NCBI GenBank assembly: GCA_044228245.1
Contig: JBGAVG010000007.1
Span: forward strand, 1 to 64,000
From: Methylotenera_A sp044228245
GTDB lineage: Bacteria; Pseudomonadota; Gammaproteobacteria; Burkholderiales; Methylophilaceae
Direction of reading: 5' to 3'
DNA: 64,000 bases
The notes under the pieces are model-generated. The model was given only the letters and a program-made list of their open reading frames with translations, made no database searches and was not told where the DNA came from. Below are positions 54,838 to 63,474 of this stretch, in pieces (positions within the stretch are counted from its first letter, which is position 1; every line of letters begins with the position of its first letter). A program made the position numbers and the translations under genes.

Positions 54838-56238
54838 TTATTTGCTAAGTTTCGGGCTGCCTGATTTCAAGCCGCCCAGTAATGCTGCTACCGGCGCCTT
54901 GCGCGCACTGCTTACGCTGCTGATGACCTTGCTGCTGTTTGCAGCAGGCTCGTAAGGCTTGTCAAACCAGGGATCGGCAGAGGGCTTTCGTGCTGTCTGG
55001 CGCTGTCTGGCTCTGTTTGATTCAATGGCATGATCTTCATCGCGCTTGGCAGCCTCACGCGTGGCGCGGTGACTGGCTTTGCGCGCGCTGGCTTTTATTT
55101 CTGCCTTTTCTTTATCAATCGTGCGTTTGATGAGCTTTTCGATTTCTGCGAGATATTTTTCTTCATCCTCACACACCAGTGAAATCGCCACACCACTCGC
55201 GCCAGCACGGCCGGTGCGGCCGATACGGTGCACGTAATCTTCCGGTGCACTCGGAATTTCGTAATTAATCACCATGGGCAGCTGGTCTATATCCAGGCCG
55301 CGCGCGGCAACATCCGTGGCAACCAGGGCTATGATTTTGCCTGCTTTAAACGCATCCAGCGCTTCGATGCGTTCTTTCTGGCTTTTGTCGCCATGAATCG
55401 CATCGGCTGCGATGCCTTCTTTCTGCAAGGCACGGCTCAAGCGGCTGGCAGTGAGTTTGGTCTTGGTGAAAATAATGACTTGCTTGCTGTCATCGGCCTG
55501 CAGCAGTTGCGTGAGCAGCGCCTGCTTGCTGCTTTGCTCGACCAGATACACTTTTTGCGTGACATTTTCGGCCGTTGCATTGCTGCGCGCCACCTCGATT
55601 AAAGTCGGATTGGTCAGAAAATCATCCGCCAGTTTTTTAATTTCGTTTGAAAACGTCGCGGAGAACATCAGGTTTTGGCGCTGTTTGGGCAGCAAAGCCA
55701 GAATGCGCTTCAAATCCGGCATAAAACCCATGTCCAGCATTCTATCGGCTTCATCCAAGACTAAAATTTGTACTTGGCCTAAGTTGAGCGTTTTCTGCTC
55801 TACGTGATCCAGCAATCTGCCGGGTGTCGCGACCAGCACTTCCACACCAGTTTTTAAGTGCGGCGTTTGTGTCTTGATGTCCACACCACCAAACACCACC
55901 AGGCTGCGCAGCGCGGTGTGCTGGGCGTAAACCTTGATGCTTTCCTCTACCTGAATCGCCAACTCACGCGTTGGCGTCAATACCAGCGCGCGTATCGGGT
56001 GTTTGGCAGGGGAGGTGCTGCTGTTGGCAAGCGGCAACAGTTTTTGCAAGATCGGCAGCGCAAACGCCGCGGTCTTGCCTGTGCCGGTCTGCGCGCCTGC
56101 CATTAAATCCAGGCCTTGCAAGGTCAAAGGAATGGCCTTGGCCTGTATCGGCGTGGGTGTGGTGTAACCAGTCTCGCTAACCGCTTTTAACAGCGGTTCG
56201 GCGAGCCCCAGGGTGTTAAATGAGTTTGTTTCAGTCAT
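54838..56238 (-). CDS. rhlE: DEAD-box RNA helicase, RhlE type (copy 2)
   Basis: 466 residues. Q motif with TPTPIQAKAIP, AQTGTGKTAAF, PTRELA, VLDEADRMLDMGF, FSATFSNEI, and HRIGRTGRAG in the second domain. The C-terminal ~75 residues are basic and repetitive (Arg, Lys, Ala, Ser), an RNA-binding tail. It lies 5 bases downstream of another RhlE-type gene, making a tandem pair of related helicases. RhlE proteins act in ribosome assembly and cold adaptation. Confidence 0.92.
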   Translation of the reverse strand: MTETNSFNTLGLAEPLLKAVSETGYTTPTPIQAKAIPLTLQGLDLMAGAQTGTGKTAAFALPILQKLLPLANSSTSPAKHPIRALVLTPTRELAIQVEESIKVYAQHTALRSLVVFGGVDIKTQTPHLKTGVEVLVATPGRLLDHVEQKTLNLGQVQILVLDEADRMLDMGFMPDLKRILALLPKQRQNLMFSATFSNEIKKLADDFLTNPTLIEVARSNATAENVTQKVYLVEQSSKQALLTQLLQADDSKQVIIFTKTKLTASRLSRALQKEGIAADAIHGDKSQKERIEALDAFKAGKIIALVATDVAARGLDIDQLPMVINYEIPSAPEDYVHRIGRTGRAGASGVAISLVCEDEEKYLAEIEKLIKRTIDKEKAEIKASARKASHRATREAAKRDEDHAIESNRARQRQTARKPSADPWFDKPYEPAANSSKVISSVSSARKAPVAALLGGLKSGSPKLSK

Positions 56239-56243
56239 CTTGA

Positions 56244-57854
56244 TTATGCGAAGCTACGCGGACGTTTCGGGCTGCCTTCACCTTGGTGAAAACGTGCCCC
56301 GGAAGGCGCATGTTTAGTGGTGCGCGCGCCACGCGGGTTGCCGAACTTCTCGTTGCCTGTTTTATTGTTTGCGCGTGGTTCGTTGCGCGTAGTGCTCGGC
56401 TTTCTACCCACAAACTCCTGGCTCAGCTGTTTTGCAAATTGAAAATCAGTATCTTTGTTATAGCTGCGGCTGTTGCCGTTGATTTCTTTTGCCGGCTGAG
56501 CCGTGTTGCGGTTCGCGTTCTTATCAGCAAAACGGTCAACATTTCGCGCGGGTCTGCCGCCAGATTTTTCGCCCATGATACGGTCGCCAAAACTAGCGCG
56601 ATTATCGCGCGGTTGATAGCCACCGCGGCCACCTGGTTTATGTGCGGCTGATCTGTCTCCGCGACCGTTTCTATCACCACCGTTGCTGCGTTTTCCAGCC
56701 GGGCCATCCATTTTCATGGCACGTTTTGGTTCAAAACCTTCAATCACTGCGGCTTCCAGACGTTGGCCCGTGAATTGTTCGATTTTACGCAAGATGTGTC
56801 GATCCATATTCGATGCGAATGAGATCGCAATGCCGGTGTTGTTGGCGCGGCCGGTACGGCCAATACGGTGCACATAATCCTCGGCAAATTTAGGCAGGTC
56901 GTAGTTAATCACATGGCTGATGCCCTGTACGTCAATGCCGCGCGCAGCGACATCTGTCGCGACCAGCACTTTGACATCGCCATGGCGCAACTTTGTCAGT
57001 GTGCGGTTACGTGCGCCCTGGGTCATGTCACCATGCAGCGCGGCGGTTTTGTGGCCGGCAGCGTATAAGTCTTCTGCCAGCACATCAGCATGGCGCTTGG
57101 TACTGGTGAAGATAATGGCTTGGTTTACTTCTGGAGCAATCAATAGATGCTCCAGCAATTTGTTTTTGTGTGTCATGTCGTCAACGAAATGTAAGCGCTG
57201 CTCAATGTTTGCGTGTTTTTCTTTTTGACCGGCCACTTGAATGGTCACCGGATTGCGTAAGAATTGTTTGGCGATATGGCCGATGCCATCTAAAGTGGCT
57301 GAGAATAACAGGGTTTGGCGTTCTGCCGGCAGTGCCTGGCAAATGCGCTCTACATCCGGCATAAAGCCCATGTCTAACATTCTATCGGCTTCATCCAGCA
57401 CCAGCATCTGCAGGCGGCTTAAATCAATGCGACCGCGCTCCATGTGGTCAATAAAGCGGCCTGGCGTAGCAACCAGAATATCCAATGGCTGTGACAACAA
57501 TTTGTTTTGCAGCGGGTAAGGCATGCCGCCCACGATGCTCACGGTACGGGCACGGATGTATTTGCCGTATTTGCGTGCGGCTTCGTTCACTTGCGCAGCC
57601 AGTTCGCGTGTCGGCGTGAGCACCAGGATGCGTGGGCCACGGCTTTTGGATTCGTGAGGCGTGGCTAATAAGTTAAGCGCAGGCAAGGTAAATGCAGCGG
57701 TTTTACCGGTGCCGGTTTGGGCAGAGGCCAGAACATCGCGGCCGGCTAATACTTCAGGTATCGCCTGTGCCTGGATTGGCGTAGGCGTGTCATAACCTGC
57801 TTCAGTAACTGCGCGCAGGATGGATGGGTGTAGATTTAATAATTCAAAAGACAA
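56244..57854 (-). CDS. rhlE: DEAD-box RNA helicase, RhlE type (copy 1)
   Basis: 536 residues from a TTG at 57854, which has AAAGGGA five bases upstream and gives (L)SFELLNLHPSILRAV, matching the usual RhlE start MSFxxLGLHP; an ATG at 57881 is in frame but has no ribosome site. Helicase motifs TPTPIQAQAIPEV, AQTGTGKTAAF, VLDEADRMLDMGF, FSATLDG, TDVAARGIDV and HRIGRTGRANN. The ~150-residue C-terminus is rich in Arg, Gly and Asn (GGRGGYQPRDNRAS), probably RNA-binding and disordered. Heads a two-helicase unit and is divergent from typA. Confidence 0.9.
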   Translation of the reverse strand: MSFELLNLHPSILRAVTEAGYDTPTPIQAQAIPEVLAGRDVLASAQTGTGKTAAFTLPALNLLATPHESKSRGPRILVLTPTRELAAQVNEAARKYGKYIRARTVSIVGGMPYPLQNKLLSQPLDILVATPGRFIDHMERGRIDLSRLQMLVLDEADRMLDMGFMPDVERICQALPAERQTLLFSATLDGIGHIAKQFLRNPVTIQVAGQKEKHANIEQRLHFVDDMTHKNKLLEHLLIAPEVNQAIIFTSTKRHADVLAEDLYAAGHKTAALHGDMTQGARNRTLTKLRHGDVKVLVATDVAARGIDVQGISHVINYDLPKFAEDYVHRIGRTGRANNTGIAISFASNMDRHILRKIEQFTGQRLEAAVIEGFEPKRAMKMDGPAGKRSNGGDRNGRGDRSAAHKPGGRGGYQPRDNRASFGDRIMGEKSGGRPARNVDRFADKNANRNTAQPAKEINGNSRSYNKDTDFQFAKQLSQEFVGRKPSTTRNEPRANNKTGNEKFGNPRGARTTKHAPSGARFHQGEGSPKRPRSFA

Positions 57855-58222
57855 AACAGTCCCTTTCTTAGTTATCATCAATAAGTGATAACCAACATAA
57901 GTCGAACAAAAAAGGGCGCAAGCAAATCAAGTATGCTGAGAGTTTCAACATAAACGCAAAAGCAATCAATTAAAAAGCTTTATTTACCAGCGCACGGGCA
58001 TAGCCGCTAACCAGTAAAAGATAGATTTTATGTAAATTAAAATTTACCAATCTATTGATAGTCACTTCAAAATTTCACGAGTGACAATGGGTCAGGGCGA
58101 TGAATCTAAAACTTTTATAAAGTTCTAAAGTTGCGCGCAGTATAACCATTTAATTTCTAAAGTCAAATTTAATTGTACGAAGTGTGTTAAAATCGCGCCC
58201 TTTCAAACATTTGGCAGTTCAC
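57855..58222. other. Divergent intergenic region between rhlE and typA, with a nested inverted repeat
   Basis: 368 bases without a gene. It must hold promoters for both helicases and typA; none is convincing by eye. At 58021-58055 ATAGATT and AATCTAT flank a perfect GTAAATT / AATTTAC hairpin with a 2-nt loop, and at about 58061-58085 GTCACT and AGTGAC form another inverted pair. On the rhlE strand these would lie in a long leader, as cold-regulated helicase mRNAs often have. Confidence 0.5.
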
Positions 58223-60031
58223 ATGGCTCGTAATTTAAGAAACATCGCAATCATCGCCCACGTTGACCACGGTAAAACCACCATGGTCGATAAACTTCTG
58301 CAACAGGCAGGCACGTTCGCTTCGCATCAGGCCGTGACCGAGCGGGTGATGGACAGCAACGATCTTGAAAGAGAGCGCGGCATCACGATTCTCGCCAAAA
58401 ACACGGCGGTAAACTATGAAGGCACGCACATCAATATTGTAGATACACCGGGCCATGCCGACTTTGGCGGTGAGGTAGAGCGCGTACTGGGGATGGTGGA
58501 TGGCGTGGTATTGCTGGTGGATGCGGTTGAAGGCCCGATGCCGCAAACACGCTTCGTCACCAAAAAAGCTTTGGCACTGGGGTTGAAACCAATCGTCGTG
58601 ATTAATAAAGTAGACCGCCCGGGCGCACGTCCGGATTGGGTGATTAACCATACGTTTGACTTGTTTGCCAACTTGGGTGCAACCGATGAGCAACTGGATT
58701 TCCCGGTGGTATATGCCTCCGCACTCAATGGTTTTGCTACGCTGGACATGAAAACGCCTAGCGACACGATGCGCCCGCTATTTGAAACGATTCTTAGTCA
58801 TGTGGCGCCACCAGAAGGCGACCCGGACGCGCCATTACAATTACAAATTTCTGCGTTGGACTACTCTACCTACACAGGCCGTCTGGGTGTGGGCCGTGTG
58901 CGTAATGGCCGCATCAAGCCCGGCCAAGTGGTGGCGGTGATGCGTGAAGACGAGCAGATTGCACAAGGCCGCATTAACCAGGTGCTGGGCTTTAGAGGCT
59001 TGGAGCGCGTGCCGGTAGAAGAAGCTGAAGCAGGCGATATCGTGATTGTTTCAGGTCTGGAAGATATCGGTATTGGCTTTACCATTGCTGACCGCGATAA
59101 GCCGGTAGGATTGCCGCATTTGGGCGTAGATGAGCCGACGCTGACCATGGACTTCATGGTGAATACATCGCCATTGGCCGGCACGGAAGGCAAATTTGTG
59201 ACTTCGCGCCAGATTCGTGATCGCCTGACTAAAGAGCTGCTGGTCAACGTAGCGCTGCGGGTAGAAGATACGCAAGATGCCGATGTATTCCGTGTTTCCG
59301 GCCGCGGCGAATTGCATCTGACGATTCTGCTTGAAAATATGCGCCGCGAAGGTTTTGAGATCGCCGTAGGCAAACCGCGTGTGGTTTACCGTGAAATTAA
59401 TGGCGAAAAATGTGAGCCGTACGAAGTTTTAACAGTGGATCTGGAAGATGATAACCAAGGTGCGGTGATGGAGGAATTGGGCCGTCGCCGCGGTGAAATG
59501 CAGAATATGGAGTCAGACGGCAATGGCCGCACGCGCCTGGAATATAAAATCCCGGCGCGTGGCTTGATTGGCTTTCAAGGTGAGTTTTTGACCATGACGC
59601 GCGGTACAGGCCTGATGGCGCATATTTTTGACGAATACGCACCTGTCAAACCGGATATGCCTGGTCGCCGCAATGGCGTGCTGATTTCGGCCGAACATGG
59701 CGAGGCGGTGGCCTATGCGCTTTGGAAACTGCAGGATCGCGGCAGAATGTTCGCTGTGCCGGGCGATAAGCTTTACGAAGGCATGATCATCGGCATCCAC
59801 AGCCGCGATAATGACCTGATTGTAAATCCGATCAAGGGCAAGCAGCTTACCAACGTGCGCGCTAGTGGCACCGATGAAGCAGTGCGCCTGGTGCCGCCGG
59901 TGGCCTTGACGCTGGAATCCGCAGTGGAGTTTATTGACGATGACGAACTGGTGGAGATTACACCTAAAAACATTCGTATCCGTAAACGCCATTTGTTGGA
60001 GCATGAGCGCAAACGTGCAATGAAAGAGTAA
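58223..60031 (+). CDS. typA: Translational GTPase TypA/BipA
   Basis: 602 residues from the ATG at 58223 giving MARNLRNIAIIAHVDHGKTT, the family start; an earlier in-frame start at 58184 adds unrelated residues. G1 AHVDHGKT, switch region ERERGITILAKNT, DTPGHADFGGEVERVL, NKVDRPGARPDWV, then the elongation-factor-like domains and the conserved RGLIGFQGEFLTMTRG. It binds the ribosome under cold or stress and helps 50S assembly. Divergent from the RhlE pair, which has a related role. Confidence 0.95.
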   Translation: MARNLRNIAIIAHVDHGKTTMVDKLLQQAGTFASHQAVTERVMDSNDLERERGITILAKNTAVNYEGTHINIVDTPGHADFGGEVERVLGMVDGVVLLVDAVEGPMPQTRFVTKKALALGLKPIVVINKVDRPGARPDWVINHTFDLFANLGATDEQLDFPVVYASALNGFATLDMKTPSDTMRPLFETILSHVAPPEGDPDAPLQLQISALDYSTYTGRLGVGRVRNGRIKPGQVVAVMREDEQIAQGRINQVLGFRGLERVPVEEAEAGDIVIVSGLEDIGIGFTIADRDKPVGLPHLGVDEPTLTMDFMVNTSPLAGTEGKFVTSRQIRDRLTKELLVNVALRVEDTQDADVFRVSGRGELHLTILLENMRREGFEIAVGKPRVVYREINGEKCEPYEVLTVDLEDDNQGAVMEELGRRRGEMQNMESDGNGRTRLEYKIPARGLIGFQGEFLTMTRGTGLMAHIFDEYAPVKPDMPGRRNGVLISAEHGEAVAYALWKLQDRGRMFAVPGDKLYEGMIIGIHSRDNDLIVNPIKGKQLTNVRASGTDEAVRLVPPVALTLESAVEFIDDDELVEITPKNIRIRKRHLLEHERKRAMKE

Positions 60032-60032
60032 T

Positions 60033-60059
60033 AAAAAAGCCAGCTTATGCTGGCTTTTT
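60033..60059. terminator. Bidirectional terminator after typA
   Basis: An A-run, GCCAGC (60039-60044), TTAT loop, GCTGGC (60049-60054), then T5. Starts two bases after the typA stop. The A-run lets it also stop transcription from the cys operon. Confidence 0.9.
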
Positions 60060-60070
60060 ACTTTTAATTT

Positions 60071-60093
60071 AAAAACTAGCATGCTAGTTTTTT
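60071..60093. terminator. Second palindrome with flanking A/T runs
   Basis: A perfect 22-bp palindrome (60071-60092) centred on CTAGCATGCTAG with A5 and T5 ends. It has no loop but is capable of a hairpin with a small internal turn; it backs up the typA terminator or ends the minus-strand cys transcript. Confidence 0.6.
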
Positions 60094-60354
60094 GGCGGAA
60101 AGGGAGACCACCAGTGCAATATTTCACAGCGGCGCATTATATCTCATTTTAAATCCAAATTTCACGAATGTTCAAATTTTCCCTTAACACACAATCTCAT
60201 TGAGCATTATTACATTTCAACATAAATGATGGGTTAGATGATGGGTTGCCAGTTAGAATTTTATCGAATTAGTGTAATTGGTATATATCTTTGAATCAAT
60301 GTGGCTGATTTGTAATTAGGCCTGTCCGCTATCAGCAAAAAGTAGCCGTTTTCG
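60094..60354. other. Intergenic stretch between typA terminators and cysA end
   Basis: About 260 bases, AT-rich, no open frame that resembles a gene. It contains a short direct repeat (GATGGGTT at ~60229 and ~60240). Nothing else recognised. Confidence 0.5.
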
Positions 60355-61350
60355 TTAATTCTGTACAAATACGCGTAAATTTCGAGGTTTTAAATATACG
60401 GTTTCGCCTTCGGTTAATTTTAATTCATCATAGCGCTCACGCGTAAGTTCCGCTTCAACAAGTGTGTTGTTATCAGCGCGCACAAGCTCTAAGCGCACAA
60501 TGGCGCCAATCGCATGGATATAGTTAATTGTCGCCTGAAAGTCAGTATTGTCATCAGGCTGGCGCAATATCTCAATGTCATGCGGCCTCACATAGGCAAC
60601 GTCTGCATGCACGCGGCTATGGAACAAATTCACATTGCCTAAAAACTGATATACAAATGGCGAGGCTGGATTGTCATACACTTCTTGTGGACTGCCAATT
60701 TGCTCGACAACGCCATGATTCATGACGACGATACGGTCAGCCACTTCCAAAGCTTCTTCCTGATCATGTGTTACAAACACACTGGTGATATGTAGTTCAT
60801 CATGCAATCTACGCAACCAGCGACGCAAATCTTTACGCACCTTTGCATCCAGCGCGCCAAACGGCTCATCCAATAATAATACTTTAGGCTCGACTGCTAA
60901 TGCGCGCGCCAAGGCAATCCGCTGACGCTGCCCGCCAGACAATTGCGGAGGGTAACGATCAGCCAGCCAATCGAGCTGCACTAAATTTAACAGTTCGTGT
61001 ACGCGACGTTTAATTTCGGCCTCATTGGGGCGCGTGTGCTTTGGCCGCACACGCAAACCAAACGCGACATTCTCAAACACGGTCATATGACGAAATAATG
61101 CGTAATGTTGAAACACAAAACCCACTTCGCGCTCACGTACAGCTCTATCCGTCGCATCTTCACCATAAAAATGGATATTGCCTGAGTCTGGTGTTTCAAG
61201 CCCCGCGATAATGCGTAACAGTGTTGTCTTGCCGCATCCAGAAGGGCCTAACAAAGCCACCAACTCGCCAGTCGGCACATTTAGCGACACATCGTTAAGC
61301 GCACTAAAACTGCCAAAGCCTTTTTTAATATTTTTGATCTCGATACTCAT
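60355..61350 (-). CDS. cysA: Sulfate/thiosulfate ABC transporter ATPase CysA
   Basis: 331 residues. Walker A LLGPSGCGKTT (33-43), Q-loop VFQHYALF, signature LSGGQRQRIALARAL, VLLLDEPFGALDAKVR, and HDQEEALEVADR. A TOBE-like C-terminal part (AYVRPHDIEILRQPDD onward) is shorter than in enteric CysA (~365). Last of the operon sbp-TOBE-cysT-cysW-cysA, 16 bases after cysW. It drives sulfate import at the inner membrane. Confidence 0.95.
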   Translation of the reverse strand: MSIEIKNIKKGFGSFSALNDVSLNVPTGELVALLGPSGCGKTTLLRIIAGLETPDSGNIHFYGEDATDRAVREREVGFVFQHYALFRHMTVFENVAFGLRVRPKHTRPNEAEIKRRVHELLNLVQLDWLADRYPPQLSGGQRQRIALARALAVEPKVLLLDEPFGALDAKVRKDLRRWLRRLHDELHITSVFVTHDQEEALEVADRIVVMNHGVVEQIGSPQEVYDNPASPFVYQFLGNVNLFHSRVHADVAYVRPHDIEILRQPDDNTDFQATINYIHAIGAIVRLELVRADNNTLVEAELTRERYDELKLTEGETVYLKPRNLRVFVQN

Positions 61351-61366
61351 TTTCTATTCCTCAAGT

Positions 61367-62263
61367 TTATTCTCTCGCCGCTTTTTCAACATCGGCCGCA
61401 TCTCTCGCCGCCTGCCATTCCACGTAGCTTTTAAGCGCCAAAGTAAGCAGCGCCAGCAAAGCCAATAACGAAGCGACGGCAAACGCCGCTGCGTAGTTGT
61501 ATTCGTTGTATAAAATTTCCACATGCAAGGGCATGGTGTTGGTTAAGCCACGAATATGCCCGGAAACTACCGAAACCGCGCCAAACTCACCCATCGCACG
61601 GGCATTACACAGAATCACGCCGTACAACAAACCCCATTTGATGTTAGGTAAGGTTACGCGCCAAAACATCTGCCAGCCTGTTGCACCTAGAACCAATGCC
61701 GCCTCTTCCTCTTCTTTGCCTTGAGCCTGCATCAGAGGAATCAGCTCGCGTGCCACAAAGGGAAAAGTAACGAATATGGTGGCCAATACAATGCCCGGAA
61801 TCGCAAATACGATTTTGAAATCATGCTCAGATAGCCATTCGCCAAACCAGCCTTGCAAACCAAACATCAGCACATAAATCAAGCCGGCAATGACGGGAGA
61901 AACTGCGAATGGCAAATCAATTAATGTGATTAAAAAACTCTTGCCTTTGAATTCAAATTTGGCGATGGCCCATGCTGCTGCCACTCCAAAAACCAAATTC
62001 AGTGGTACTGCAATAACAGCAGCAATCAATGTTAATTTAATTGCCGAAAGTGCATCGGGTTCAGTAATTGCCGCAAAATATGTTTGCGCGCCTTTTCGAA
62101 AGGCTTCTGTAAACACCGCTGCCAGCGGAATGAACAAAAACAAACTCAAAAATAATAATGTCACGCCGATTAATGTGTAGCGCACCCAAATCGCCTCGGA
62201 TGTGGCGCGATTGCTAGCAACCCGATTGTTGTATTTCGTGTATTGTGTAGTCGCAACAGTCAT
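61367..62263 (-). CDS. cysW: Sulfate ABC transporter permease CysW
   Basis: 298 residues, six membrane spans. The EAA coupling loop reads EEEEAALVLGATGWQMFWRV, close to CysW; GAVSVVSGHIRGLTNT is a family mark. Pairs with CysT. Lies 9 bases after cysT. Confidence 0.94.
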   Translation of the reverse strand: MTVATTQYTKYNNRVASNRATSEAIWVRYTLIGVTLLFLSLFLFIPLAAVFTEAFRKGAQTYFAAITEPDALSAIKLTLIAAVIAVPLNLVFGVAAAWAIAKFEFKGKSFLITLIDLPFAVSPVIAGLIYVLMFGLQGWFGEWLSEHDFKIVFAIPGIVLATIFVTFPFVARELIPLMQAQGKEEEEAALVLGATGWQMFWRVTLPNIKWGLLYGVILCNARAMGEFGAVSVVSGHIRGLTNTMPLHVEILYNEYNYAAAFAVASLLALLALLTLALKSYVEWQAARDAADVEKAARE

Positions 62264-62272
62264 GCTTTATCC

Positions 62273-63109
62273 TTACTTAATGTTACTAAAACGGCGATTT
62301 GACCACCATTGAAAGCCGTTAATCGCGAACAACAGTATGAAAGAAATGACCAGCATGACCGCAGCGACAGCGGTCGCCCCAGCATAGTCGTATTGCTCCA
62401 GCTTGGTAATGATAATAAGCGGTGTAATTTCAGATACCATGGGCATATTGCCTGCAATAAAAATGACTGAGCCGTATTCACCGATGGCACGCGCAAACGC
62501 TAAGGCAAAGCCAGTAATGAGTGCTGGCCAAATAGCGGGTAAAATAATCTTATAAAACACTTGCCATCGGTTTGCGCCTAAACTTGCAGCCGCCTCCTCT
62601 ACCTCTGCGCCCAAGTCTTCCAGCACTGGCTGCACGGTGCGCACCACAAAAGGCAAGCCAATAAAGGTAAGCGCGACTATGACGCCCAAAGGCGTATAGG
62701 CGACCTTAATGTTCAAAGGCTCAAGCAAACTGCCAATCCAACCATTGGTAGAATAAATCGCTGACAGGGCGATACCTGCAACGGCTGTAGGCAAGGCAAA
62801 TGGAAAGTCAACGAATGCATCTACCAGTTTTTTGCCAAAAAATTCATAGCGCGTCAGCACCCAAGCCGTGAGTAAGCCAAACACCACGTTGATTAAAGCG
62901 CCAATCAATGACGCACCAAAAGTGAGTTTGTAAGAAGCCACGACACGCGGTGAAGTGACGGCTTGCAAAAAATCCGCCCAACTCAGCGTAAAGGCCTTAA
63001 AAAAAATAGCTGAAAGTGGTATCAATACAATCAGACTCAGGTACAGCAAGGCGTAGCCAAGTGATAAATTAAAACCTGGCAGCGTATTTTTATTCGGTTT
63101 GTTTTTCAT
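62273..63109 (-). CDS. cysT: Sulfate ABC transporter permease CysT
   Basis: 278 residues, six spans. The EAA loop EVEEAAASLGANRWQVFYKI and GEYGSVIFIAGNMP fit CysT (CysU). The protein forms the membrane channel with CysW. Separated by 64 bases from the small TOBE gene upstream. Confidence 0.94.
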   Translation of the reverse strand: MKNKPNKNTLPGFNLSLGYALLYLSLIVLIPLSAIFFKAFTLSWADFLQAVTSPRVVASYKLTFGASLIGALINVVFGLLTAWVLTRYEFFGKKLVDAFVDFPFALPTAVAGIALSAIYSTNGWIGSLLEPLNIKVAYTPLGVIVALTFIGLPFVVRTVQPVLEDLGAEVEEAAASLGANRWQVFYKIILPAIWPALITGFALAFARAIGEYGSVIFIAGNMPMVSEITPLIIITKLEQYDYAGATAVAAVMLVISFILLFAINGFQWWSNRRFSNIK

Positions 63110-63173
63110 TGTTTATTTTCACAAGAATGCCGATTGAACCAAGTTCAACCGGCTGACTGCAAAATTACTCCAT

Positions 63174-63389
63174 TTAAACTTTAGCGATTGCCACATCAGT
63201 CGCTTTCACTAACGCCAGCACCTCAGAGCCTTTTTCTAGTGCCAGCTCTTTGATAGACCGCGTAGTAATAACGGATGTTACGATGCCCGATGAAGTCTCT
63301 ACTTCGACTTCCGAGACGACATCACCCCACAAAATATCTTTCACTTTTCCGCGTAACTGATTACGCACATTAATTGCTAATAAGGCCAT
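63174..63389 (-). CDS. Small Mop/TOBE-domain molybdopterin-type protein
   Basis: 71 residues from the ATG whose GGAGA site lies eight bases upstream. INVRNQLRGKVKDILWGDVVSEVEVE is the single Mop/TOBE fold that binds molybdate or other oxyanions in homo-oligomers (as in molbindins), with SITTRS-like S-V-I-T-T-R-S and a final ATDVAIAK. Such genes usually sit with mod genes; here it is inside a sulfate operon, between the sulfate-binding protein and cysT. It could buffer an oxyanion or sense sulfate, unproven. Confidence 0.85.
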   Translation of the reverse strand: MALLAINVRNQLRGKVKDILWGDVVSEVEVETSSGIVTSVITTRSIKELALEKGSEVLALVKATDVAIAKV

Positions 63390-63474
63390 GACTGTTTCTC
63401 CTTTAGAGTCTTTAGGTGTTAAACCCAATAACTGGGTATTTGTAACGTATTGAACTACTCGCATTTCTTTTGTC

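Noticed and set aside
60229..60250. Short direct repeat in the typA-cysA gap
   Set aside because: Eight bases only, in AT-rich sequence; likely chance.
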